From the NCBI GenBank assembly GCA_018268595.1, contig JAFDWH010000018.1, positions 1-64,000 of the forward strand: DNA of 64,000 nucleotides, in the 5' to 3' direction. Of this stretch, positions 52,108 through 60,349 are shown piece by piece. Below the pieces are notes generated by a model. That model was not told the DNA's origin. It worked only from the letters and a program-made list of their open reading frames with translations, and ran no database searches. The translations under genes were made by a program, and so were the position numbers. Position 1 is the first letter of the stretch. Each line of letters opens with the position of its first letter. The DNA is from Actinomycetota bacterium (GTDB taxonomy: Bacteria; Actinomycetota; Thermoleophilia; Solirubrobacterales; Solirubrobacteraceae).

Positions 52108-54333
52108 ATGCGCCGTCGGGTCACGTTCTCGCGCAACGTCACGCTGTCGCTGTCGCGGACGTGCGTCTCGCACTGCAAGTACTGCGCGTTCCAGACGCAC
52201 AGAGCGCACCTGCACGCGCCCGAGGAGGTCGAGGCGCTGGTCGACGGCGCGGCGCGGCGTGGGGTGAAGGAGCTGCTCGTGCTGACCGGCGACGATCCGG
52301 CGCACCACCCCGGCGTGCGGGCGCGGTTGGGCGAGCTGGGCTTCGAGGACTTCGTCGGCTACGTGGTGTGGTGCTGCGAGCGGGCGCTGGAGCGGGGGCT
52401 GTTGCCGCACACGAACCTCGGCGCGCTGTCGCGCGAGGAGCTGGCGCGGCTGCGGGAGGTGACGGCGTCGCAGGGGCTGATGCTGGAGTCGACTCGGCCG
52501 GACCTCGTCGCGCATCAGGGCTCGACGACGAAGGATCCGGCGTTGCGGCTGCAGACGATCCGCTGGGCGGGCGAGCTGCGGATCCCGTTCACGAGCGGGA
52601 TCCTCGTCGGGATCGGCGAGACGGAGGCGGACCGCGTCGCGGCGTTGGAGGCGCTCGCGGCGGTGCACGCCGAGCACGGCCACCTGCAGGAGGTGATCCT
52701 CCAGAACTTCGTGCCGCACGAGCGCTACTACGGGCGCGAGCCGGGGGAGATCGCGACGGCGGCGGCGGAGCGCTACTGGCGCACCGGCCTGCGCGAGGGG
52801 CCGGAGGTGCCGCTGCCGGAGTGGGCGCAGGGCGGCGCGGGCCCGGTCGACCTGGAGGGGATGAAGCGGCTGATCGCGGTCGCGCGAGAGCTGATGCCGG
52901 ACGTGGGAATCCAGGTGCCGCCGAACCTGGCGGAGTGGTGGCCGGAGCTGGTCGCCGCGGGCGCGACCGACCTCGGCGGGCTCTCGCAGAACGGCGACCA
53001 CATCAGCCCGGAGCATCCGTTCCCGAGCCCGCATCAGGTGCGCAAGCGGCTCGCCGCGGACGGGTTCGCGTTGACGGAGCGGCTGTGCGTCTACCCGCAG
53101 TACCTCGACGCCGAGTGGGTGGCGCAGGGGGTGCTGGACACGGTCAAGGCGCGCTATTGGAGCTTCATCCCGCGGCGCGGCAGCGGGCGGCGCGAGGCGC
53201 CGTTCGCGATCCGTTCGGAGCTGGTGGGGCCGGCGCTGGAGCAGGCGCGCGACGGCCGCTGGTTGACGCCCGAGCAGCTCACCGCGCTGTTCGCCGAGAC
53301 GCGGCCGGAGGCGGTCGAGGCGATCCGCCAGGCGGCCGACGAGCTGCGCGCGGAGCTGGCGGGCGAGACCGTCACGTTCGTCGTGAACCGCAACATCAAC
53401 GTCTCGAACGTCTGCGTCGTCGGCTGTGCGTTCTGCGGGTTCGGACAGGGCAAGCGCAGCCCGGACGCCTACGAGCATGACGAGGCGGAGTTCGTGCGCC
53501 GCGTCGAGGAGGCGGTCGCGTATGGGGCGTCGGAGTTGTGCATCCAGTCGGGGATCCATCCGGACTGGACGCTCGAGGACTACCTCGGATGGCTGGCGCT
53601 GGCGAAGCGCGTCGCGCCTGCGCTGCATCTGCACGCCTACTCGCCGATGGAGATCGCGCACATGCAGGACGTCTCCGGGCTGCCGCTGGACGAGCTGTTC
53701 GCGCGCCTGCGCGAGGCCGGGCTCGGCTCGACGCCGGGCACCGCCGCGGAGGTGCTGCACGACGGCGTGCGCGAGCGGATCAGCCCGAACAAGCTGCCGG
53801 TCGCGCGCTGGGTCGAGGTGATCGAGGCGAGCCACGCCGCCGGCCTGCGCTCCACCTCAACGGTGATGTTCGGGCACGTCGAGGAGCCGTGGGAGCTGGC
53901 CGAGCACATGCGCGTGATCCGCACCCTGCAAGAGCGGACGGGCGGGATCACCGAGTTCGTCCCGCTGTCGTTCATTCCGTTCCACACGCTGCTCGGCCGC
54001 ACGCACGGCGTGCAGGAGATCACGCGCGAGGAGAGCCTCAAGCACACCGCCGTCTTCCGCCTCGCGCTCGGCAAGGCGATCCGCAACGTGCAGGCGAGCT
54101 GGGTCAAGCTGGGCCTGGAGACCGCGACCGAGAGCCTGCGCTGGGGCGTCAACGACCTCGGCGGCACGCTGATGGAGGAGTCGATCAGCCGCCTCGCCGG
54201 CTCCTACCACGGCGTCAAGCTCGACCCGCCGCAGCTGATCGCCGCCGCCCACGCCGCCGGCCGCCCCGCCGCCGAGCGCACGACGCTCTACGACATCCGC
54301 GCCGCGCACCCGCTCACCGCAGCGGCGGCGTAG
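52108..54333 (+). CDS. fbiC: FO synthase (fused CofG-CofH, FbiC)
   Basis: Two-module radical-SAM enzyme of 741 aa making the F420 chromophore FO from tyrosine and 5-amino-6-ribitylaminouracil. First CxxxCxxC at Cys19, 23, 26 (CVSHCKYC; CofG half), second at Cys436, 440, 443 (CVVGCAFC; CofH half). The halves are fused as in most actinobacteria, while archaea and cyanobacteria use two proteins. It fits with cofE at the right edge and with the LLM oxidoreductase at 25.4 kb. ATG 52108 is the only start compatible with TAGACT 8 nt upstream and with the first motif near the N-terminus. Confidence 0.95.
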   Translation: MRRRVTFSRNVTLSLSRTCVSHCKYCAFQTHRAHLHAPEEVEALVDGAARRGVKELLVLTGDDPAHHPGVRARLGELGFEDFVGYVVWCCERALERGLLPHTNLGALSREELARLREVTASQGLMLESTRPDLVAHQGSTTKDPALRLQTIRWAGELRIPFTSGILVGIGETEADRVAALEALAAVHAEHGHLQEVILQNFVPHERYYGREPGEIATAAAERYWRTGLREGPEVPLPEWAQGGAGPVDLEGMKRLIAVARELMPDVGIQVPPNLAEWWPELVAAGATDLGGLSQNGDHISPEHPFPSPHQVRKRLAADGFALTERLCVYPQYLDAEWVAQGVLDTVKARYWSFIPRRGSGRREAPFAIRSELVGPALEQARDGRWLTPEQLTALFAETRPEAVEAIRQAADELRAELAGETVTFVVNRNINVSNVCVVGCAFCGFGQGKRSPDAYEHDEAEFVRRVEEAVAYGASELCIQSGIHPDWTLEDYLGWLALAKRVAPALHLHAYSPMEIAHMQDVSGLPLDELFARLREAGLGSTPGTAAEVLHDGVRERISPNKLPVARWVEVIEASHAAGLRSTSTVMFGHVEEPWELAEHMRVIRTLQERTGGITEFVPLSFIPFHTLLGRTHGVQEITREESLKHTAVFRLALGKAIRNVQASWVKLGLETATESLRWGVNDLGGTLMEESISRLAGSYHGVKLDPPQLIAAAHAAGRPAAERTTLYDIRAAHPLTAAAA

Positions 54334-54334
54334 C

Positions 54335-54352
54335 ACCCCCCGGACGGGGGGT
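54335..54352 (+). terminator. Hairpin after fbiC
   Basis: ACCCCCC / GGGGGGT with loop GGAC, directly after the fbiC stop. No U tract. Confidence 0.6.
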
Positions 54353-54393
54353 CGGGGACCCGCGGCGGCCGGCGGTCGCGCGGCGCCGGAGCG

Positions 54394-54399
54394 TACGAT
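54394..54399 (+). promoter_or_regulatory. -10-like element of the histidine kinase gene
   Basis: TACGAT ends 8 nt before the GTG at 54408; GAGGG in between could also act as a ribosome binding site. Confidence 0.45.
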
Positions 54400-54407
54400 C
54401 GAGGGCT

Positions 54408-55571
54408 GTGAGCACTGCGAATCCGGCGTCTCCCGCACGTGAGACGAGCCTGTTCGCGGGGGTCGAGCCGCTCGAGGTATTCGTCGACCTCCTGTCGGAG
54501 ATCGAGAGCGACACGACCTCCAGCGAGTTCTACCACCGCATCTGCGAGGCGATCTGCCGCCTCACGACGATGCGGCGCGCGGCCATCTTCCTCTACGACG
54601 TCGGCCGTCAGCGCGTGCGCGCGGTCGGCTCGCACGGCATCTCCTACACGCGCCTCGCGGCGCTGCGACCGACGCTCGACCAGGCGCCGATCGCCCAGCG
54701 CGCGCTCGCGGAGGACCGCGTGATCGTCGTGCACTCCGACGCGATCGAGCAGCAGGTCCCGCGCGACTACGCGGCGCTGCTCGGCATCACCTCGCTCGTC
54801 TGCACGCCGCTCGCGGCCGCCGGCCACCGGTACGGGATCATCGCCGCCGACCGCGGCGGCGGCGACTTCCAGCTCGCCGACGGCGAGCGCCACCTGATGT
54901 GGACGCTCGGCAAGACCGCCGCGCTCGCCGCGACCGCGCGCCGCGCCACGCGCCAGCAGGAGCGCACGCGACGCCTCAGCGAGCGGATCGACCTCGCGCG
55001 CGAGATCCACGAGCGCGTCATGCAGCGGCTGTTCGGCGTCTCGCTGGTGCTCAGCGCGCAGCAGCCGCTGACCGACGAGCAGCGCGAGCGCTGCCGCACC
55101 GAGATGGTCGAGGCGCTCGCGGACCTGCGCTCGGCGCTGGAGCGGCCGCTCGCGCCGGTCGCGCACGAGACCGGCACGACGTTGCGCGCGGAGATCGTGC
55201 GGCTGACGCAGCAGACCGGCCTGCCGGTGCGGACCGACTGGCCGGAGGGAGTGGAGGTGCCGCCGCGACTGGAGGGCGTCGCCCAGTCGGTGCTCGCCGA
55301 GGCGTTGCGCAACGCCGCCAAGCACGCCGAGCCGCGGCGCGTGGACGTCGTCGTGCAGCACGACGACGACACCTTCTCGCTGGAGGTGCGCAACGACGGC
55401 GTCGGCGGGGACGCCGGCGTCGGCGCCGGCATGGGGCTCCGCCTCGCCTCGTTCGAGGCGCTCCAGCACGGCGGCTTCGTCGAGTTCGGCGCCGACAAGG
55501 CAAGCGACCCGGCCGGCTGGCGGGTGCGGCTCGTCGTGCCCGTCGGCGGCGACGGCGAGGTGGTCGCGTGA
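54408..55571 (+). CDS. Soluble GAF-domain sensor histidine kinase
   Basis: Kinase of 387 aa without membrane segments. A GAF domain covers about 25-185 (MRRAAIFLYDVGRQRVRAVG, CTPLAAAGHRYGIIAADRG). The HisKA_3-type phospho-acceptor is His in LAREIHERVMQRLFG (about residue 203); the ATPase domain has EALRNAAKHAEPRR and NDGVGG...GMGLRLASFEAL. Paired with the NarL-type regulator that overlaps its stop by 4 nt (GTGA). The GAF ligand (small molecule, redox or light) is unknown. The FAS II operon begins right downstream, so it might be a target, but that is conjecture. Confidence 0.88.
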   Translation: MSTANPASPARETSLFAGVEPLEVFVDLLSEIESDTTSSEFYHRICEAICRLTTMRRAAIFLYDVGRQRVRAVGSHGISYTRLAALRPTLDQAPIAQRALAEDRVIVVHSDAIEQQVPRDYAALLGITSLVCTPLAAAGHRYGIIAADRGGGDFQLADGERHLMWTLGKTAALAATARRATRQQERTRRLSERIDLAREIHERVMQRLFGVSLVLSAQQPLTDEQRERCRTEMVEALADLRSALERPLAPVAHETGTTLRAEIVRLTQQTGLPVRTDWPEGVEVPPRLEGVAQSVLAEALRNAAKHAEPRRVDVVVQHDDDTFSLEVRNDGVGGDAGVGAGMGLRLASFEALQHGGFVEFGADKASDPAGWRVRLVVPVGGDGEVVA

Positions 55572-56173
55572 ACGAGGAGCGCCGTCTGCGCGTGCTCGTC
55601 GTCGACGACCACGATGTCGTGCACTGGGGCTTCCGCCAACTGCTCGGCGAGCAGTCGTGGGTCGAGCGCTGCCTCGCGGCGCGCAACGCGAAGGAGGCGC
55701 TCGAGCTGACGAGCCGCTACCGCCCGCACGTCGCGCTCGTGGACCTGTTCCTGGGGAGCGAGTCGGGCGCGGACCTGTGCGAGACGATCCGCGCGCAGTC
55801 GCCCGACACGCGCGTGCTGCTGATCTCCGGCGCCGGGCGCATCTCGCCGCAGGCGGCGAAGGCGACCGGCGCGTCCGGCTTCGTCTCGAAGGACTGGGGC
55901 GCGCACGACGTCGCGATGGCGGTGCGGATGGTCGGCCTCGGGATGACGATGTTCCCGCCGCAGTCCGACCAGCCCACGACGCTGCTGTCGCAGCGCGAGC
56001 AGGAGGTGCTCGCGCTGATCGCGGGCGGCTCGACGAACCGCGAGATCGCAGCCCAGCTCTACCTCTCGCCGCACACGGTCAAGGAGCACACGAGCGCGCT
56101 CTACCGCAAGCTGAAGGCGCGCAACCGCGCCGAGGCCGTGCAGCGCGCGCAGCGCATCGGGCTGTTGGGCTGA
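55568..56173 (+). CDS. NarL/LuxR-type response regulator
   Basis: Response regulator of 201 aa: receiver with acidic pair DDHD at 13-16 and phospho-acceptor Asp59 (VALVDLFLG), Lys in SKDWG; then LuxR helix-turn-helix LSQREQEVLALIAGGSTNREIAAQLYLSPHTVKEHTSALYRKL (landmarks LSQREQEVLALIA and SPHTVKEHTSALYRKL). GTG start overlaps the kinase stop. Phosphotransfer from the GAF kinase is the natural reading. Confidence 0.93.
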   Translation: MNEERRLRVLVVDDHDVVHWGFRQLLGEQSWVERCLAARNAKEALELTSRYRPHVALVDLFLGSESGADLCETIRAQSPDTRVLLISGAGRISPQAAKATGASGFVSKDWGAHDVAMAVRMVGLGMTMFPPQSDQPTTLLSQREQEVLALIAGGSTNREIAAQLYLSPHTVKEHTSALYRKLKARNRAEAVQRAQRIGLLG

Positions 56174-56178
56174 GGTCG

Positions 56179-56194
56179 CCCCCCATGCGGGGGG
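56179..56194 (+). terminator. Hairpin after the response regulator
   Basis: CCCCCC / GGGGGG with loop ATGC, 5 nt after the stop. It separates the two-component pair from the fab operon. Confidence 0.6.
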
Positions 56195-56239
56195 TGCGCG
56201 CGTTTCCATAGGTAGTGATGCGCGGAGCGGTGTCGAACG

Positions 56240-57121
56240 ATGCCCTCGGTGACGCCGTCCACCGCCTTCCTCTTCCCGGGCCAAGGAAGCCACACCGCCG
56301 AGATGCGCGACGAGGTCGCGGCGGCGCGTCCGGACCTGCTCGCGCTCGCGCTCGACGTGGTCGGCGACGACCCGTTCGCGCGCGTCGACGATGGCACGCG
56401 CTTCGCGCAGCCGGCGATCTACTGCGCCAGCGTCGTCGGCTTCGAGCGGCTGCGCGAGGCGGACGCGACCGCCGTCGCCTACGCCGGCCACTCGCTCGGC
56501 GAGGTCGCCGCGCTCGTCGCGGCCGGCGCGCTGTCCGCCGAGGACGGGCTGCGACTCGTCGCCACGCGCGGGCGCCTGATGCAGGAGTCGGGCGAGCGCG
56601 CCGGCGACGGCTCGATGCTCGCGCTGCTCGGCAAGGGCGCCGCCGACCATGCGCCCGCGATCGCGGACGCGGCCGGCCTGACGGTCGCGAACGACAACGC
56701 GCCCAACCAGGTCGTGCTGTCGGGCGCGAAGGACGCGTTCGAGGCGGCCGGCGAGGCGGCGGCCGAGCAGGGCCTGCGGACGGTGCCGCTGCCGGTCACC
56801 GGCGCCTTCCACTCGCCCGCGATGGCCGGCGCACGCCCCGAGCTGGAGGCGGCGCTCGCGGCGATCGACTTCCGCCCGCCCGCCGTGACCGTCCTCAGCT
56901 CGATCACGACCGGGCCGTTCGACGACATGCGGGCGCGGCTGGCCGACGCGCTGACGATGCCCGTGCGCTGGCGCGAGACGCTGCTCGCGCTGCGCGCGCA
57001 GGGGGTCGAGCGCTTCGTCGAGACGGGGCCCGGCAAGGTCCTCACCGGCCTCGTCAAGCGCACCGTCCCGGACGCCGAGGCGCTCACCGCCGAGCAGCTG
57101 CTGGAGGGCGCGCATGCTTGA
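56240..57121 (+). CDS. fabD: Malonyl-CoA:ACP transacylase
   Basis: Transacylase of 293 aa that loads malonyl groups onto ACP. FLFPGQGSH at 10-18, nucleophile Ser85 in GHSLGE, and the second catalytic residue His in TGAFHSPAM. First gene of a seven-gene fatty-acid operon; its end overlaps fabH by 8 nt. The start at 56240 sits directly before the conserved TAFLFPGQG. The promoter is not evident: TAGGTA and TAGTGA at about 56208-56216 are weak candidates. Confidence 0.94.
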   Translation: MPSVTPSTAFLFPGQGSHTAEMRDEVAAARPDLLALALDVVGDDPFARVDDGTRFAQPAIYCASVVGFERLREADATAVAYAGHSLGEVAALVAAGALSAEDGLRLVATRGRLMQESGERAGDGSMLALLGKGAADHAPAIADAAGLTVANDNAPNQVVLSGAKDAFEAAGEAAAEQGLRTVPLPVTGAFHSPAMAGARPELEAALAAIDFRPPAVTVLSSITTGPFDDMRARLADALTMPVRWRETLLALRAQGVERFVETGPGKVLTGLVKRTVPDAEALTAEQLLEGAHA

Positions 57122-58118
57122 CGGCGCGCCTGTGGCCGAGCGGGCCGCCGCCGCACGCGGCCTGCGCGGCGCCGCGGTCCTGTCGGTCGGCGCGAGCCTG
57201 CCGCGGCGCAGCGTCGCCAACGACGAGGTCGCGGCGCGGATCGGCAAGACCGACGAGTGGATCTACACGCGCACCGGCATTCGCGAGCGCCGCCATGCCG
57301 AGCCCGACGAGTCGCTGACGCAGATCGCCGCGGCGGCCGGCCGCCAGGCGCTCGAGCGCGCCGGACTGGCGCCCGCGTCGATCGACCTCGTCGTCGTCGG
57401 GACGCTCACCGGCGACGAGCGGATGCCGAACGCGGCGGCGCGCGTCGCGCACGAGCTGGGCGCCGCCGGCGCCGGCGCGATCGAGGTCAACGCCGCCTGC
57501 ACCGGCTTCCTCACGGCGCTGTCGGCGGGCGCGGCGCACGTCGAGAGCGGGCGCGCCGAGCGCGTGCTCGTCGTCGGCGCGGAAGTCCTCAGTCGCATCC
57601 TCGACCACGACTCGAAGCAGACGGCGATGCTGTTCGCCGACGGCGCGGGCGCGGTCGTGCTGGCGCCGACGGCCGCCGCCGCGGGCCGGGTGGGCCCGAT
57701 CTTGCTTCGTCACGACGCCGAGTCGCCCGAGTTCCTCTACCTCGCGCACGACGGCGGCAAGATCGAGATGGACGGGCATGCGACCTTCAAGCACGCCGTC
57801 AACCGCATGGCGGAGATCACGCAGGAGGTCGTTGCGGCCGCGGGGCTGACGCTGGAGCAGATCGACCTGTTCGTCTACCACCAGGCGAACGGGCGCATCA
57901 CGAGCACGGTCGGGGAGCGGCTCGGCCTGCCGGCCGAGCGCGTCGTCGACTGCATCGAGCGGGTCGGGAACATGTCGGCCGCCTCGGTGCCCTACGCGCT
58001 CGCGCACGCCTACGACGAGGGGCGCCTGCACGACGGCGCGCGCGTGCTGCTGGCGGCGTTCGGCGGAGGCTTCACCTGGGGCGGCGCGCTGATCGAATGG
58101 GGACGAGGAGATGGGTGA
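57114..58118 (+). CDS. fabH: Beta-ketoacyl-ACP synthase III
   Basis: Chain-initiating condensing enzyme of 334 aa. Cys129 in NAACTGF, His in VYHQANGRI and Asn in GNMSAAS form the active triad. It joins acetyl- (or branched acyl-) CoA with malonyl-ACP. The ATG lies 8 nt inside the end of fabD, and its own end overlaps fabG by 8 nt. The first 20 residues (MLDGAPVAERAAAARGLRGA) extend beyond the usual FabH start. Confidence 0.94.
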   Translation: MLDGAPVAERAAAARGLRGAAVLSVGASLPRRSVANDEVAARIGKTDEWIYTRTGIRERRHAEPDESLTQIAAAAGRQALERAGLAPASIDLVVVGTLTGDERMPNAAARVAHELGAAGAGAIEVNAACTGFLTALSAGAAHVESGRAERVLVVGAEVLSRILDHDSKQTAMLFADGAGAVVLAPTAAAAGRVGPILLRHDAESPEFLYLAHDGGKIEMDGHATFKHAVNRMAEITQEVVAAAGLTLEQIDLFVYHQANGRITSTVGERLGLPAERVVDCIERVGNMSAASVPYALAHAYDEGRLHDGARVLLAAFGGGFTWGGALIEWGRGDG

Positions 58119-58860
58119 GGACACGGCGACCTCGCGGCCCGCGGGCTGCGCGTTCGTGACGGGCGCGTCGCGCGGCATCGGCGCGGCGATCGCGCGCGGG
58201 CTGGCGGCCGACGGCTGGGCCGTCGGAATCGGATACAGCAGCTCCGTCGACGCCGCCAAGGCCGTCGTCGCGGAGATCGAGGCGGCCGGCGGTCGCGCGC
58301 TCGCGCTCGGCGGCGACATCGCCGACCGCGACCGCATCGATGCGCACTTCACGGCGCTGGAGGAGGCGTTCGGCCCGGTGCTGGTGCTCGTCAACAACGC
58401 CGGCGTGCGCGCCGACGGGCTCGCCCCGCAGATCTGCGACGGCGACTGGGACCTCGTGCTCGACACGAACCTGACCGCCGCCTTCCGCACGACGCGCCGC
58501 GCCGTGCGCCCGATGCTGAAGGCGCGCTACGGGCGGATCGTCAACATCGCGTCCGTCGTCGGCCTGCGCGCGAACCCGGGGCAGTCGAACTACGCCGCCT
58601 CGAAGGCCGGACTGATCGCGATGACGAAGACGGTCGCGGCCGAGGTCGCGCGCCGCGGCGTGACCGTCAACGCGGTCGCGCCCGGCCTGATCGAGACCGA
58701 CATGACCGCCGACCTGAACGGCGACCTGCTGTCCGCGATCCCCGCGCGACGCGCCGGCACGCCGGACGAGGTCGCCGCCTGCGTCCGCTTCCTCGCCTCC
58801 GACGCCGCGTCCTACGTGACCGGCTCCGTCCTGTCCGTCGACGGCGGCATGGCCGCCTGA
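58111..58860 (+). CDS. fabG: 3-oxoacyl-ACP reductase
   Basis: SDR of 249 aa reducing 3-oxoacyl-ACP with NADPH. TGASRGIG near 19, NNAGVRAD, catalytic YAASKAG (landmark NYAASKAGLIAMTK), and the FabG ending GSVLSVDGGMAA. Its position between fabH and acpP fixes the role. The glycine after the first domain and the APGLIETDMT strand are standard. Confidence 0.93.
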   Translation: MGEDTATSRPAGCAFVTGASRGIGAAIARGLAADGWAVGIGYSSSVDAAKAVVAEIEAAGGRALALGGDIADRDRIDAHFTALEEAFGPVLVLVNNAGVRADGLAPQICDGDWDLVLDTNLTAAFRTTRRAVRPMLKARYGRIVNIASVVGLRANPGQSNYAASKAGLIAMTKTVAAEVARRGVTVNAVAPGLIETDMTADLNGDLLSAIPARRAGTPDEVAACVRFLASDAASYVTGSVLSVDGGMAA

Positions 58861-58889
58861 CAAGAACCCAACCCAAGGAGACCATCCAC

Positions 58890-59135
58890 ATGGCCACCGC
58901 AACCCCTGAGGCCGTCGAGGCGCGCATCGTCGAGGCGCTCGCCAGCTTCGGCCCCGACATCGAGCAGGTCACCCGCGACGCCACGTTCGAGGAGCTCGAC
59001 ATCGACTCGCTCGACCTCGTCGAGCTGGCGCAGATCGTCGAGGACGACTACGGCGTCGAGCTGAAGGGCGACGACATGAAGAACCTCAAGACGGTCGGTG
59101 ACGCGATCGAGCTCGTGGTGGCGCGGGCCGCGTAA
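58890..59135 (+). CDS. acpP: Acyl carrier protein
   Basis: ACP of 81 aa with the phosphopantetheine serine in DIDSLD (Ser40). It is the only junction in the operon with a real gap (29 bp) and its own strong ribosome binding site (AAGGAG), which fits the need for more ACP than enzyme. Its stop overlaps the fabF ATG (TAATG). Confidence 0.95.
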   Translation: MATATPEAVEARIVEALASFGPDIEQVTRDATFEELDIDSLDLVELAQIVEDDYGVELKGDDMKNLKTVGDAIELVVARAA

Positions 59136-60349
59136 TGAGCCGTCGTCGCGTCGTCATCACGGGCGTCGGTGCCGTCACTCCGCTGGGTGTCGGCGCCGAC
59201 GTGCTGCTGCGACGCTGGGTCGCGGGCGAGAGCGGCATCGCCGACGGCGAGGGCGCGTGCCGCGACTTCGTCGCCGGCGACCACCTGTCGAAGAAGGAGA
59301 TCCGCCGCGCCGACCGCTTCGCGCACTTCGCGATGACGGCCGGCGACGAGGCGCTGGCGCAGGCCGGCTGGGCCGACGAGCTGCCGTACGCGGCCGAGCG
59401 CATCTCGTGCGTGCTCGCGACCGGCATCGGCGGGCTGGGCTCGCTGGAGGCGCAGCACGACCTGCTGCGCGACGAGGGCCCGAGAGCGGTCTCGCCGCTG
59501 TCGGTCCCGCTGTTCATGCCGAACGCAGGCGCCGGCACGCTGTCGATGCGCTACGGCCTGCGCGGCCAGTCGTTCAGCGTCGCGTCGGCGTGCGCCGCGG
59601 GCTCGCACGCGATCGGCGTCGCGACGCGGATGATCCAGCACGGCGACGCCGACGCGGTCCTCACGGGCGGCGGCGAGGCGACGCTGACGCCGCTCGCGCG
59701 CGCCTCGTTCGTGGCGGCCGGCGCGCTCTCTCCGAGCGGGATCTCGCGGCCGTTCGACAGCCGCCGCGACGGCTTCGTGATGGGCGAGGGCGCCGGCATC
59801 CTGCTGCTCGAGGAGGCCGAGGCGGCCGCCGCCCGCGGCGCGACCGTGCTGGGCGAGGTGCTCGGCTACGGCTCGACCTCCGACGCCTACCACCTGACCG
59901 CGCCGGAGCCGGAGGGCAGACACGCCGCCGAGGCGATCCGCATCGCGCTGCGCGACGCCGGCCGCACGGCCGAGCAGGTCGACTACGTCAACGCGCACGG
60001 CACCTCGACGCCGCTCAACGACGCGTCGGAGACGACCGCGATCAAGCTCGCGCTCGGCGAGCAGGTCGCGCGCGCGACGCCGGTCTCGTCGCTGAAGTCG
60101 TCGATCGGGCACCTGCTCGGCGCGGCCGGCGCGGTCGAGGCGATCGCGACGCTCGGCGCGATGCGCGAGCGGGTGCTGCCGCCGACGCTCGGGCTCGAGC
60201 AGCCCGATCCCGCCCTGGACCTCGACTTCGTCCCGCTGACCGCGCGGCCGCTCGAGCCGAAGGCCGAGCGCCCGATCGCACTGTCGAACTCGTTCGGGTT
60301 CGGCGGTCACAACGTCGTTCTCTGCCTCGAGGGGGTCGCAGCCGCATGA
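59135..60349 (+). CDS. fabF: Beta-ketoacyl-ACP synthase II
   Basis: Elongating condensing enzyme of 404 aa. Cys153 in SVASACAAGSH, His in NAHGTSTPLND and His in SSIGHLLGAAG are the catalytic residues; the ending SNSFGFGGHNVVL is standard. It matches KasA/FabF of actinobacteria. Overlaps accD by 4 nt (ATGA). Confidence 0.94.
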   Translation: MSRRRVVITGVGAVTPLGVGADVLLRRWVAGESGIADGEGACRDFVAGDHLSKKEIRRADRFAHFAMTAGDEALAQAGWADELPYAAERISCVLATGIGGLGSLEAQHDLLRDEGPRAVSPLSVPLFMPNAGAGTLSMRYGLRGQSFSVASACAAGSHAIGVATRMIQHGDADAVLTGGGEATLTPLARASFVAAGALSPSGISRPFDSRRDGFVMGEGAGILLLEEAEAAAARGATVLGEVLGYGSTSDAYHLTAPEPEGRHAAEAIRIALRDAGRTAEQVDYVNAHGTSTPLNDASETTAIKLALGEQVARATPVSSLKSSIGHLLGAAGAVEAIATLGAMRERVLPPTLGLEQPDPALDLDFVPLTARPLEPKAERPIALSNSFGFGGHNVVLCLEGVAAA

